In this document: one piece after another, positions 8,479 through 17,165 of the stretch | Layout: every line of letters starts with the position of its first letter | How positions within the stretch are numbered: the stretch's first letter is position 1 | DNA from: Marinobacter salexigens | GTDB lineage: Bacteria > Pseudomonadota > Gammaproteobacteria > Pseudomonadales > Oleiphilaceae | Assembly (NCBI RefSeq): GCF_002806945.1 | Contig: NZ_NIHC01000001.1 | Coordinates: 806,001 to 870,000, forward strand | DNA: 64,000 nt | Reading direction: 5' to 3' | The notes under the pieces: generated by a model | The model's input: the letters and a program-made list of their open reading frames with translations, nothing else | What the model was told of the DNA's origin: nothing | The model's database searches: none | Program-made: the position numbers and the translations under genes

Positions 8479-9888
8479 TTATTTCTTTATGCTGATGACA
8501 CGGCCCTGGGTTACTGCTTTGAGCCCTTCGATGCCAAACTCGACGCCGTAGCCAGATGCTTTGTTGCCGCCGAAAGGGACCATGGGGTGAATCGCGCCAT
8601 GCTGGTTGATCCATACAGTGCCAGCTTCAAGCCGGGTGGCCAGCTCGCTCGCTTGGGCTTGTTCATCTGTCCACAGGGAGGCGCCAAGGCCTGCCTCAAG
8701 CCTGTTTGCGGACTTGATGGCATCTTCCACTTCGCTATAACGTATGATTGGCAGGGCAGGCCCAAATTGCTCTTCGTCAACCAGTCTCTGGCCATCTTTG
8801 ATGTTGCCAACCAGAGTAATGGGCATGAAGTAGCCTTGGTCCGGCACCTCGCCAAACTCCCGGATGTCGCAACCCGCCCCTTTGGCGTCGGTTACGAGTT
8901 CCTGCACTTTCCCAAGCTGCATCTTGTTCTGAAGAGGACCAATGAGCACAGATTCATCCATGCCATCGCCTATTTTCATCTGGCTGGCGATTGCGCTGAG
9001 TTCGGCCATGACGGTTTCGTAGTCATCTTCGTGAACATAGAGGCGTTTAATACAGGCGCATGTCTGCCCCATGTTGAGGAACGCGCCCCAGAACAGATCG
9101 GTGGCTATGTTTTTAATATTTGTTCCGGGCATAACGATCGCTGCATCGTTACCGCCAAGCTCCAGTGTTATAGGTGACAAGCTTTTGGCGGAGGCTTCGA
9201 TAATTTGGCGTCCGGTTGATTCGCTGCCGGTGAACATGATTTTGCTGATGTCAGGGTGATGGGTCAGTTTGCTGCCAATAATGCCATCGCCGGTTACAGT
9301 ATTGAGCACGCCAGCCGGCAGAACATCGTTGATCAGTTTCACCATCTCCAATGTTGCAATGGGGGTATATTCAGAAGGCTTGAGGACGACTGTATTGCCC
9401 ATTCTGATTGCAGGAATGATCTGCCATATGGCAATCATCAGGGGCCAGTTCCATGGCGCGATTGCGGCAACAACGCCCAGAGGAACCCGGTGCAGAGTGT
9501 CCTTGCGCTCGTCATCCTCGTATACAGTCTCCGGAGGCAACTCCAGGCTTGCGGGGACCTGAGTCCATCCCACACAGGCTTGCATTTCAAATCGCGAGCC
9601 AGGGCCGGACAGGGGTTTTCCCTGCTCTCGTGTGATCAGTTCCGCCAGGTAATCGGAGTTCTCCTCAAGAATCTGCGCGATTTTCAGAGTGATATCTCGT
9701 CGTTCCTGGTCACTTTGATTCGCCCAGTTTTTTTGAGCGCGCATGGCCGCCTGAACAGCTCGTTCGACCTCCTGTTCGTCGCTCTGCGGCGCAAACCCCA
9801 GGGATTGACCATTGGCGGGATTGAATATTTCGTAACTGCTTACGGGTTCTGAAAGAAGCCCGTCCACGGTATTCCGATAAGTCTGCAT
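8479..9888 (-). CDS. NAD(P)-dependent aldehyde dehydrogenase
   Basis: The product has 469 residues of the ALDH superfamily and is cytosolic. The catalytic Cys277 lies in MGQTCACIKR, the general-base glutamate in ELGGND, and the nucleotide-binding signature GSESTGR is present. In this place it should oxidise the aldehyde released by the amine dehydrogenase to an acid, the job FeaB does after TynA in E. coli. It lies between the porin gene (74 bases) and the large-subunit gene (109 bases), all on one strand, so it probably shares the porin promoter. GGAGA lies about nine bases before the ATG at 9888. Substrate preference cannot be read from the sequence. Confidence 0.88.
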   Translation of the reverse strand: MQTYRNTVDGLLSEPVSSYEIFNPANGQSLGFAPQSDEQEVERAVQAAMRAQKNWANQSDQERRDITLKIAQILEENSDYLAELITREQGKPLSGPGSRFEMQACVGWTQVPASLELPPETVYEDDERKDTLHRVPLGVVAAIAPWNWPLMIAIWQIIPAIRMGNTVVLKPSEYTPIATLEMVKLINDVLPAGVLNTVTGDGIIGSKLTHHPDISKIMFTGSESTGRQIIEASAKSLSPITLELGGNDAAIVMPGTNIKNIATDLFWGAFLNMGQTCACIKRLYVHEDDYETVMAELSAIASQMKIGDGMDESVLIGPLQNKMQLGKVQELVTDAKGAGCDIREFGEVPDQGYFMPITLVGNIKDGQRLVDEEQFGPALPIIRYSEVEDAIKSANRLEAGLGASLWTDEQAQASELATRLEAGTVWINQHGAIHPMVPFGGNKASGYGVEFGIEGLKAVTQGRVISIKK

Positions 9889-9962
9889 CTATCAGTTCTC
9901 CAGTTGTTGATAACCAGTATTGCCTTTGGGCGAAGCCGCGTTGGCCCGATCTGGCCCCTCGG

Positions 9963-11303
9963 TCAGAAGGTAATAACCGCCATGATTTGAGCGTAGGTGT
10001 TCAGATCGTTGTCCGAGAACTGGCTTCCGCCGTCCGCTGCACGATTTTCCGGTTTGAAAAAGCCAATAAGAGGGCTCAGGAACAGGTGATCGTTAACGGC
10101 CCATTCGGCGTAGAGGTCGATTTCCTGACTGTCCAGGGAGCCGGTTCCGCGGGAGGTGTCACTAAAGTCGAAAAATAAAGCACCGACTGCGACGGTTGGG
10201 GAGGGGTAGGCTTTTACGCCAACGTGGAGAACATCCGTGTCGCTATTGAACGGCCCGGCATAGTTGGCAGCAACTTCACCCTGAAACCAGGTTCCATAGC
10301 CACGATTGAAACCGAAAAACAGAGGGTCAAAGTCTTCCTCGAATGTGGAGTAGCGGATGTTGACGCTTGGGGACCACAACTGTTCAGTAAAGCTCCACCC
10401 GGCTTCCATATACCAAGCATTGGCGTCCTCGCGGCTGTTGTCGCCCTGGTTCTGGGTTACAAACTCAGCTGAGAGAAAAAGTGGCTCAATACCCGCATTA
10501 CCCTGATACCTGAAGCTGGTTGTATCCTGGCCATCTCTGGCCGTGAGGCCAAGCGCCTGAGCATATCGGTCGTTTACGTCAAGACCTTTCAAATGCATCA
10601 GGCCAAAGGTTCCGTTGGGAGATACATATTCAAGGTTAATGCCGGTGAGCTCGGTATCAGCCTGGGCTTCATTATCTGACTCAATCCAGAACACATCCGA
10701 GCGTAATCCTGTATTGCCTCCAATCCGGACCATAGCTGTTTTGTCGAAAGCTTTTCTTGCAGCAAGCCAGTAAGCACCGCCGCGATCGAAATCGAAACCG
10801 CCCCCACTCAGCCCTTCGCCCACATTCAGAGCGTCCCCATTGATGAGAAAACCGTCGCCAATGGCGAAGTTTTGGCTGCCAAACGATACGTCCAGACCGT
10901 TGTTACCGAGAAAGGGGAGGTAGTCGCCGGATTTAAAGCCAATATAGGCATCCTCCAAATCTGTGTTGCGTTCATCACCTGTGCTGAAACCGCCAGCATC
11001 GCCGTCACCGAATGTGCCCGACGAGACAGCGTTGATGCCGCCATAAAAAGAGGCTTTATTGCCTACAGTGTAATTGCCAGACAGGCCGTACTTGAAATAG
11101 CCCTCTTGCCAGGTAGCCCCGTTGCGGTCAGAGTCATATAGATAGTTCTTGTCGCTGGTAAAAATACCGGCGGCTATTTCCAGGTCTGCGTTCAGCTCGT
11201 GATTATCACTGCTCGAAACTTCTACTGCGGAGGCTGCCGGGATCGCAAGACCGGCCGCAAAGAAGCATAAAACAGCGCGTCGAAGTTGATTGTCGTGGTG
11301 CAT
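9963..11303 (-). CDS. Outer-membrane porin
   Basis: The product has 446 residues with a signal peptide (about 1-26, ending ASA), many alternating hydrophobic beta-strand segments and a C-terminal phenylalanine (MAVITF), the recognition mark for the BAM machinery. It is first gene of the amine operon, with AAGG about nine bases before the ATG. It presumably lets the amine or a related substrate into the periplasm, where the TTQ enzyme works. I do not recognise a specific porin subfamily. Downstream of the FeaR-type boxes, it is the likely first target of the regulator. Confidence 0.8.
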   Translation of the reverse strand: MHHDNQLRRAVLCFFAAGLAIPAASAVEVSSSDNHELNADLEIAAGIFTSDKNYLYDSDRNGATWQEGYFKYGLSGNYTVGNKASFYGGINAVSSGTFGDGDAGGFSTGDERNTDLEDAYIGFKSGDYLPFLGNNGLDVSFGSQNFAIGDGFLINGDALNVGEGLSGGGFDFDRGGAYWLAARKAFDKTAMVRIGGNTGLRSDVFWIESDNEAQADTELTGINLEYVSPNGTFGLMHLKGLDVNDRYAQALGLTARDGQDTTSFRYQGNAGIEPLFLSAEFVTQNQGDNSREDANAWYMEAGWSFTEQLWSPSVNIRYSTFEEDFDPLFFGFNRGYGTWFQGEVAANYAGPFNSDTDVLHVGVKAYPSPTVAVGALFFDFSDTSRGTGSLDSQEIDLYAEWAVNDHLFLSPLIGFFKPENRAADGGSQFSDNDLNTYAQIMAVITF

Positions 11304-11427
11304 TGCTCAGCCTTTTTTGTTTTGTGTCTGAAGCGGACTCAGGGGTAATCGATGGGATTGCCTCTGACCTTCGTCGGTATAAGTACCTTCATGTGTTGTA
11401 TTTTTATCAACTAACAACGCTGCGGGC

Positions 11428-11464
11428 TTTCTCTTTGGTGCCAGAAGATTTCGTTACTGTGCCA
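11428..11464 (-). promoter_or_regulatory. Tandem FeaR-type boxes
   Basis: On the plus strand TTT-N8-TGCCA occurs at 11428-11443 and again at 11449-11464, a start-to-start distance of 21 bp, two helical turns. On the operon strand each reads TGGCA-N8-AAA. The E. coli FeaR site is, from memory, TGNCA-N8-AAA, so both copies match at every fixed position. They lie 125-160 bases upstream of the porin start and point towards it, the usual layout for activation by an AraC-family dimer. Confidence 0.7.
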
Positions 11465-11500
11465 GCATGTCGGAAACACAAGCGCGGCCTGATACGTCTT

Positions 11501-11515
11501 TGTTCAGTATGAACA
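11501..11515. promoter_or_regulatory. Candidate operator dyad
   Basis: TGTTCA-GTA-TGAACA is a perfect inverted repeat of six-base arms with a three-base centre. It lies about 115 bases before the regulator gene. The cognate protein is unknown, and AraC proteins usually use direct repeats, so another factor is possible. Confidence 0.3.
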
Positions 11516-11629
11516 GGAATCTGTATCGAATGGTGGGAGCAGGCTTCGTAGAAGGATTTCTTGACTTTTGATTGTTTTCTGGTCAACTTCGTAGCCAATA
11601 ATTATTAATGAGAGCAAGAGGTCACAAGC

Positions 11630-12544
11630 GTGTCGTTATCCACTGGCAGGACTGATGATTTCGACAAATGGATCAGCAATATCAATGATATATGCGGGCC
11701 TTTTCTGGCGAGTCGAGTGGGTGATGAATTTTTAGGATCTGTTGAGAAAGTGGGCGGGTCTCTGGACATGTCCAGGGTTAATATCCGTGGCGCGGATCTA
11801 TATCGGACGCCCAAAGAGATACAGAAAAGTGGGGTTCCGGATTTTTTCTGTGTTTTCCAGATTAGAGGATGCTCGTTGGTAGAGCAGGCGGGAAACCGTT
11901 CGTCTCTGACTTCAGGAGACATCGTTCTTGTGGACTCTGCATTACCGTTCCGGTTTTCTTACCAAAATTTGTCGCAGCAGATATCTCTAATCCTGCCGCG
12001 CCAGATTATTGAGCGGATACTGAACCTCAGTAAGGTCGAGCTGGGTGTCAAAATCCCCGCAGATTCTCATATTGCCCGCTTTGCCAGCAAGCTCGTGATT
12101 GAAGCTTCTCGGCATGAGAATCTCGACGTTGAGGAAGGCGCGGCGATTCTTGATTCGCTGGCCACCTTGATAAAGCCGTCAGTCTTGAAGAGCGTCCACA
12201 GCAGCGAACCTTACGACAAAATTTTCAGGGCTGCTTCCGAATTTGTTAAAAATAATATTGGGGAGCCAGGCCTTAACGCATCGATGGTTGCTCACTCAGT
12301 CGGGACGTCGGTCCGGAGTCTTCATCGAGCATTCGCGGGCAATTCGATTACCTTGTCTGAATATGTGAAGGCTCAGCGGCTGGAAATGTGTGCGGACTAT
12401 ATCAAGGCAAATAGCGGGAGATTGAGCATCACCGAAGTAGTGTACAGGTACGGCTTTGGTAGTTCCAGTTATTTCTCTACTGCGTTCAAAGGCCGCTTTG
12501 GAATGACGCCCTCAGATTTCAAAAAACGCTGTTCTTCAGGTTGA
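11630..12544 (+). CDS. FeaR-like AraC-family activator
   Basis: The product has 304 residues, close to the length of E. coli FeaR. It has an N-terminal sensor domain (about 1-190, starting with FDKWISNIND and containing the VFQIRG and LTSGDIVLVDS cupin-like stretch) and a C-terminal double HTH (about 205-302; SVRSLHRAFAG and YGFGSSSYFSTAFKGRFG are the two recognition segments). The start is the GTG at 11630 with AGAGG eight bases upstream. FeaR activates amine oxidase and aldehyde dehydrogenase genes in E. coli. Here it lies divergent to the same two functions, though the oxidase is a TTQ enzyme. The inducer is presumably an aromatic amine or its aldehyde. Confidence 0.85.
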   Translation: MSLSTGRTDDFDKWISNINDICGPFLASRVGDEFLGSVEKVGGSLDMSRVNIRGADLYRTPKEIQKSGVPDFFCVFQIRGCSLVEQAGNRSSLTSGDIVLVDSALPFRFSYQNLSQQISLILPRQIIERILNLSKVELGVKIPADSHIARFASKLVIEASRHENLDVEEGAAILDSLATLIKPSVLKSVHSSEPYDKIFRAASEFVKNNIGEPGLNASMVAHSVGTSVRSLHRAFAGNSITLSEYVKAQRLEMCADYIKANSGRLSITEVVYRYGFGSSSYFSTAFKGRFGMTPSDFKKRCSSG

Positions 12545-12694
12545 TGCTTACTTGGAATAATAGCCTAAGTCAACGCAAGTCCCATTTGTCATCTATTTAT
12601 TCTTTTTTTAGGGTTTTTATACGCATTCCGCAAAACAGTAGTTAGTTTGTCAGAGGATTTTTGACCAGGACGCGTAGCTCGTCAGCTTTTATGG

Positions 12695-15427
12695 ATGAGC
12701 ATTATCCTCAGAAACTATAGACTGCAGATCAAATCGGCGGCTCACGCCGCATCGGAATGGATTCTTTTAAAAGGTAAAAGGAATTTGGAAGCAATACTGA
12801 TTCTTCTTGGTGTGGGTTTGGCATTGTTCATACCTGTGGGCTCCGTTCTTGGTTTTCTGGCTTTTCGCAAATGGAATGAGCAATCTTCCCGTATTGAGGC
12901 GCTGAGTCACGAGGTTGCATCGTTGCACCTTGAGGTTGCCGAATTGCGTCTCCAAACCAAGCAAACTCAAACCCCACCGATTGCACCATGGGCACCCTTG
13001 CAGACACCTCTGCCGGGAGAGTTTCAAGAGGTTGTCCCGGAACAGTCGGCCAAGTCTGAGCGGCAGGCAGCCGAAGGAGTTATTGAAGCCCAGTGGTCGA
13101 GCTCTCCTCAATCGCAGGCAGGGATGGGTGGCTGGGCTGAGCCTCGTGCGCCATCCCGTATTATTGCAAGCCTCAAAGAAAACTGGATGGTCTGGCTTGG
13201 TGGCCTGAGTGTGGCACTGGCCGGTATTTTTATGGTTAGCCATTCCATCAGCGCGGGGCTGATTGGCCCTGTACAGCAACTGCTACTTGCTCTGGTTACA
13301 GGCCTTGCCCTGCACGCAGGCGCGGAATACCTGCGCAGGCGGCACATGAGCACAGATCAGGTATTTGCGGCCTTGGCGGGTGGAGGAAGCATTACCTTGT
13401 ACGCTGCGCTGCTCACCGGTGTTCACCATTACCAGTTAATCAGCCCGGTTGCCGGGTTAATCCTGCTGGCGGCTGTGTCTCTGGCCACCATGGCGCTAGC
13501 CTTGGTGCACGGCCCGTTACTGGCCATTATGGGACTGAGTGGCGCTTACATTGTGCCTCTGCTAATCGGTGGGGAAGATGGCAGCGTGGCCTTTGTGCTC
13601 TCTTACAGCTTCCTGATTACGATCAGTTCGCTGCTATTAATGCGGTATGTTTTCCGTGATTGGCTCTGGTACGCCACGCTGGCCGGAGCCTTGCTTTGGT
13701 GGGCAGCCACCGTGGCGGCAGCGCCTGCTGAATTGGCAACGGCTTTTTATCTGGCGGCCCTGTTTGTTGCTTTTGTATTCTTGCCGGGCGAAGAGCAGGC
13801 CGCACCTTCACGTTTGCGTGAGGCGCTTCTGCCGCTGTTGGCGATTTGGGGTATTTCGATTGCGCATCAATCTGTTGATAACCCATCGATGTGGAGTTGG
13901 CTGCTCATTTTGCCGGTCGCATCCCTGATTCCTCAGAGCCGGGGCTCACTTTGGTTTTTGCCTTGGGGTGCCGTTGCGGCCAGTGCAGCCGGTTGGTTGC
14001 TGTATATGGGCGGGATGGATGGGGATCTTGTTTACCTGATGCAGATTCCCTTGGCGCAGCAAGCGGGTTTTGTCAGCTACCTGATTGCCGCCGCCATCAT
14101 CACGACCGGTTTGGGGCTCTGGCTGTGGGGGCGATACACCGAACAACGCCGCTGGGCCTCGTTAACCCTGTTATCTCCATTGGTTTGGTTGGTGCTTGGC
14201 TGGCTTTTATTGCAGGGTTATGGCGAAACATCAAAAGTGTGGGCAATAGCCACCTTGCTGCTGGGTGCTGTATACGGCGTGTTGGCGTGGCAGATGGAAC
14301 GGCTGGCCCGTTACGGAAACGGTGTGGTCTGGGCCTTGATAGCCGCGCACGTTAGTTATTCGTTGGCAACGGTTATGGCCTTCCGCGAAGCCTCTCTTAC
14401 CCTGGCCTTATCGGTTCAGTTCGTCAGCCTGACCTGGCTGGCCCGACGCTATCGGATGCCGGAGCTGTATCTGTTGTTAAAAGGCGCCTTGGCACTGGTT
14501 GTCGCACGGCTTACCTTCAATCCTTGGCTGCAGGGTTACGATGCCAGCGTGCACTGGACACTATGGACTTATGGTGGTGCTACATTGCTGGCGGCGGTTG
14601 CTACCAGGCTTTCAGAGAAGGATCATCCGATTCGCCCCTGGCTGGAAGGCGCAACCCTGCACTTGCTGGTGTTGTTCCTGGGCGCAGAGCTGCGTTACTG
14701 GTTGTACGATGGCGATATCTTTGTTCACGAATACAGCCTGATCGAAGCAACCATGAACACGCTGCTTTGGGGCGCACTCAGTGTAACTTATGCGGTCCGG
14801 GCAAAATCCAGTCAGTCATTGGCCTGGCTCTACCGGTTGTTCTCATGGGTTCTGCTGGCTCTCTCTGCCATCAGCTATCTCACGTTGCTCACGTTACACA
14901 ACCCCTGGTGGAGTGACGCCGCTATTGGCAGCACGCCCATCTTCAATATGCTGTTGCCTGCATTTGGTGGCCCGGTATTGCTGGCCTTTGTTATCAGCCG
15001 TTTCCCGCAGATTGTGCCCAGGCTCTGGTCGCTGAGTGTTGCAGGCGCTGGATTCCTTTTATTTACGGCTCTGGAAATTCGCCAGCTTTGGCAAGGCAGC
15101 GATATGGCGTTGTGGCATGGCATGACAGAGGGCGAACTGTATACCTATTCGGTAGTCGGCATGCTTTACGCCATAGTGGCAATCCTCTACTCCACTGTTT
15201 ATTCCTCAAAAAGTACCCATATCATACTGTACAAGGTGGGCATGGCCTTGCTGGGGCTTGTGATCGGCAAGATCTTCCTTATTGATATGGCCGGCCTGCA
15301 AGGGTTCTGGCGGGTCGCGGCCTTTATGGGGTTGGGGCTCGCCCTCTTGGGTCTTGCATGGATGTACCGAAAAGCTCAGGGAGTTAACCCTGAGCCTGAT
15401 TCATTAAACAGAGATTCAGATTTATGA
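12695..15427 (+). CDS. DUF2339 polytopic membrane protein
   Basis: The product has 910 residues. A first hydrophobic segment (about 31-55) is followed by a coiled-coil stretch (SSRIEALSHEVASLHLEVAELRLQ) and a Pro/Gln/Ser-rich linker. From about residue 170 to the end there are roughly 24 hydrophobic segments, the pattern of DUF2339 proteins. Function is unknown for the family. The start at 12695 is not well supported by a ribosome-binding site, and a start closer to the first membrane segment is possible. Its stop overlaps the next gene by four bases (ATGA), suggesting translational coupling. Confidence 0.85.
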   Translation: MSIILRNYRLQIKSAAHAASEWILLKGKRNLEAILILLGVGLALFIPVGSVLGFLAFRKWNEQSSRIEALSHEVASLHLEVAELRLQTKQTQTPPIAPWAPLQTPLPGEFQEVVPEQSAKSERQAAEGVIEAQWSSSPQSQAGMGGWAEPRAPSRIIASLKENWMVWLGGLSVALAGIFMVSHSISAGLIGPVQQLLLALVTGLALHAGAEYLRRRHMSTDQVFAALAGGGSITLYAALLTGVHHYQLISPVAGLILLAAVSLATMALALVHGPLLAIMGLSGAYIVPLLIGGEDGSVAFVLSYSFLITISSLLLMRYVFRDWLWYATLAGALLWWAATVAAAPAELATAFYLAALFVAFVFLPGEEQAAPSRLREALLPLLAIWGISIAHQSVDNPSMWSWLLILPVASLIPQSRGSLWFLPWGAVAASAAGWLLYMGGMDGDLVYLMQIPLAQQAGFVSYLIAAAIITTGLGLWLWGRYTEQRRWASLTLLSPLVWLVLGWLLLQGYGETSKVWAIATLLLGAVYGVLAWQMERLARYGNGVVWALIAAHVSYSLATVMAFREASLTLALSVQFVSLTWLARRYRMPELYLLLKGALALVVARLTFNPWLQGYDASVHWTLWTYGGATLLAAVATRLSEKDHPIRPWLEGATLHLLVLFLGAELRYWLYDGDIFVHEYSLIEATMNTLLWGALSVTYAVRAKSSQSLAWLYRLFSWVLLALSAISYLTLLTLHNPWWSDAAIGSTPIFNMLLPAFGGPVLLAFVISRFPQIVPRLWSLSVAGAGFLLFTALEIRQLWQGSDMALWHGMTEGELYTYSVVGMLYAIVAILYSTVYSSKSTHIILYKVGMALLGLVIGKIFLIDMAGLQGFWRVAAFMGLGLALLGLAWMYRKAQGVNPEPDSLNRDSDL

Positions 15428-15807
15428 ATAGCGAAGAACTAGCCAGCGTACTCGAAATGGATGGTGAAGAGAGATACGACTACTTCCTCAGCGAAGTATT
15501 GGAGGAGCGGGAGATCTGGATACTCGTTAACTCGGAGAGCCGCTTCCTGTCCATTGTCTCTGAAGACGATGGTGTAGCACATTTGCCGGTTTGGCCCAGT
15601 TCCGAATTTGCAGTTGAATATGCCAAGGGCGTAGATGGTTTGACTCCAAAAAGCATCTCGTTGCCAGATTTCTTCAAAAAATGGGTGCCTGGATTATCGA
15701 AAGACGGGTTACAGGTGGGAGTGTTTCCGGGGTCTGAAGGAACTCTGTGGATAACCGAAGCAGGGGAGCTGAAAAAAGATCTGCAAGATGAACTGTCCAG
15801 CTTCTGA
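15424..15807 (+). CDS. DUF2750 protein
   Basis: The product has 127 residues, soluble and acidic. The layout ERYDYFLSEVLEEREIWIL, then HLPVWPSSEFAVEYA and WVPGLSKDGLQVGVFP is that of DUF2750 proteins, for which no function is known to me. Its start overlaps the stop of the DUF2339 gene by four bases, so the two are probably made together. Confidence 0.85.
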   Translation: MNSEELASVLEMDGEERYDYFLSEVLEEREIWILVNSESRFLSIVSEDDGVAHLPVWPSSEFAVEYAKGVDGLTPKSISLPDFFKKWVPGLSKDGLQVGVFPGSEGTLWITEAGELKKDLQDELSSF

Positions 15808-15851
15808 TTTCCAGATAGCGAAAGCGATGTTAAGTGTGATGAGGTAAATGC

Positions 15852-16292
15852 ATGACCGACGATCTTAAACATGTTGTTTGTCCACATTGCGACAAATTGA
15901 ATCGAGTGCCCGCTGACAGGTTGGCCTCTGGCGGTAACTGTGGAGCCTGCAAGCAGCCCTTGTGGCCGGGCGAGGTGCTTGAGCTGACGGGGCAAAACTT
16001 TGCACCCCACACCGGGCGCAGTGATGTGCCTGTATTGGTGGATTTCTGGGCCAGCTGGTGTGGCCCCTGCAAAATGATGGCGCCGCAATTTGAGCAGGCG
16101 GCTCAGGGTTGGAAGGGCAAGGTGCGTTTTGCCAAGCTCAATACCGAAGAGCACCCGGCACCGGCAGGCCAGTTCAACATTCGCAGCATTCCTACGCTGA
16201 TACTGTTCCGCAATGGCCGCGAGCTGGCTCGGCAAAGTGGTGCTATGAACCAGGGCCAGATTGATCAGTGGTTGAAGAGCAACGGTTGCTGA
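15852..16292 (+). CDS. trxC: Thioredoxin 2
   Basis: This is a cytosolic disulfide reductase of 146 residues. An N-terminal zinc-binding domain holds two CxxC pairs (CPHC and CGAC within the first 40 residues), followed by a thioredoxin domain with the active site WASWCGPCKMMAP and the cis-proline segment IRSIPT. This combination defines TrxC, which is often linked to oxidative stress. The ATG at 15852 has GAGG upstream. It is followed within 15 bases by a second thioredoxin-like gene. Confidence 0.95.
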   Translation: MTDDLKHVVCPHCDKLNRVPADRLASGGNCGACKQPLWPGEVLELTGQNFAPHTGRSDVPVLVDFWASWCGPCKMMAPQFEQAAQGWKGKVRFAKLNTEEHPAPAGQFNIRSIPTLILFRNGRELARQSGAMNQGQIDQWLKSNGC

Positions 16293-16306
16293 AGATGGGC
16301 GGCAGC

Positions 16307-16654
16307 ATGAGGGTGATTGATAGTGAAGAAACGCTGGTGGAACTTGTAAACACGAGTTCTGCAGCCCTTGTGCTTTACGGTGGAGCAAGCTGTGGCGTGT
16401 GCCAGTCAGTGAAACCACAACTGGAGCGCATGGCCCGGGAGGAGTTCCCGGCGCTGGTAATGGCGTATGTTGATTGCCAGGCGTCTGCGCCGCTATGTGC
16501 CTCGCGGAGCATTTTTTCACTGCCAGTGATTCACCTGTGGTTTCAGGGACAACGCTTCGCCGAGTTTTCCAGAGTCTTCTCTATTGGCGATGTACGTTCG
16601 GCACTAGAGCGTCCATATTGTTTGACGATTCAGCAAGATATCGCTGAGCAGTAA
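16307..16654 (+). CDS. Thioredoxin-family protein with CGVC motif
   Basis: The product has 115 residues from the ATG at 16307. In-frame starts at 16268 (GTG) and 16295 (ATG) also exist, and none has a strong ribosome-binding site. A thioredoxin fold is indicated by GGASCGVCQSVKPQLERM with the redox pair CGVC, and by FSLPVIHLWFQG, where Leu-Pro fits the cis-proline. It lacks the tryptophans that flank a classical active site, so it is a thioredoxin-like reductase or chaperone rather than a general thioredoxin. It follows trxC closely and probably shares its message. Confidence 0.8.
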   Translation: MRVIDSEETLVELVNTSSAALVLYGGASCGVCQSVKPQLERMAREEFPALVMAYVDCQASAPLCASRSIFSLPVIHLWFQGQRFAEFSRVFSIGDVRSALERPYCLTIQQDIAEQ

Positions 16655-16738
16655 ATGATCTGGTCAGTTAACGGTCAGGTTTGTCGAACGCCCGTTTTAA
16701 TTGGCTTGGACAGGCTTGTCCCGCGCCTTTTAACAAAG

Positions 16739-16747
16739 TTATCCACA
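16739..16747 (+). promoter_or_regulatory. Single perfect DnaA-box match
   Basis: TTATCCACA matches the DnaA consensus TTATNCACA. It stands alone in the 172-base gap before the small membrane-protein gene and forms part of a wider dyad TTATCC-N11-GGATAA. One box does not make an origin. It could be chance or a minor regulatory site. Confidence 0.3.
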
Positions 16748-16826
16748 GATTTATGGGATAAGTCTTTAGTTGCGTATAAATGCACAGACCGCCAGGCTCC
16801 CATGCAAAAGTTTACGGAGAGACCCT

Positions 16827-17006
16827 ATGGAAGCGTTGCTAATAATTCTTACTGTTCTATTCGTGGCTCTGATCGTTATTTTGCCACTGGTGGAAAAGTA
16901 TGCGCCGAAAGATGATGGTCAAAGCTATGGAAATTTGACTCGTTTCATTTTTCCGTTGGTAGCGGTGCTGATTATTGCGCAGATTGTTCGCTACTACTTT
17001 TCTTGA
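16827..17006 (+). CDS. Small two-span membrane protein
   Basis: The product has 59 residues from the ATG at 16827, preceded by ACGGAGAG. The first hydrophobic segment is about 2-19 (EALLIILTVLFVALIVIL), then a short charged loop (EKYAPKDDGQ), then a second segment (FIFPLVAVLIIAQIV). I do not recognise a family. It is transcribed alone, between the thioredoxin pair and the lipase-like gene. Confidence 0.7.
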   Translation: MEALLIILTVLFVALIVILPLVEKYAPKDDGQSYGNLTRFIFPLVAVLIIAQIVRYYFS

Positions 17007-17165
17007 AGGAGTTCCCTGGGCTCGCACTTGTCAGCCTTTTTTACACATTCATCAGCGGCGGTATAGTCTGTGGTTGGCAAGTGCCGGCCCCTAACGCATA
17101 AACAGATATCCGGAACGAATATCGCATACCTCAGAGCAGGATCAGTCTGAAAGGATGCATGAGCC

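Larger units (their letters stand above)
11304..11629. promoter_or_regulatory. Divergent control region, porin/amine operon and FeaR-like gene
   Basis: This is 326 bases between the two divergent starts, AT-richer than the flanking genes. It contains the two FeaR-type boxes and a separate dyad, both listed below. No open reading frame with a ribosome-binding site is seen. Confidence 0.6.

Noticed and set aside
15480..16520. Minus-strand open frame of 346 codons
   Set aside because: It crosses the DUF2750, trxC and thioredoxin-like genes in the opposite direction; all three have clear family motifs.
16739..16747. Replication origin suggested by a perfect DnaA box
   Set aside because: Only one box, no AT-rich unwinding region, no dnaA, dnaN or gidA genes nearby.
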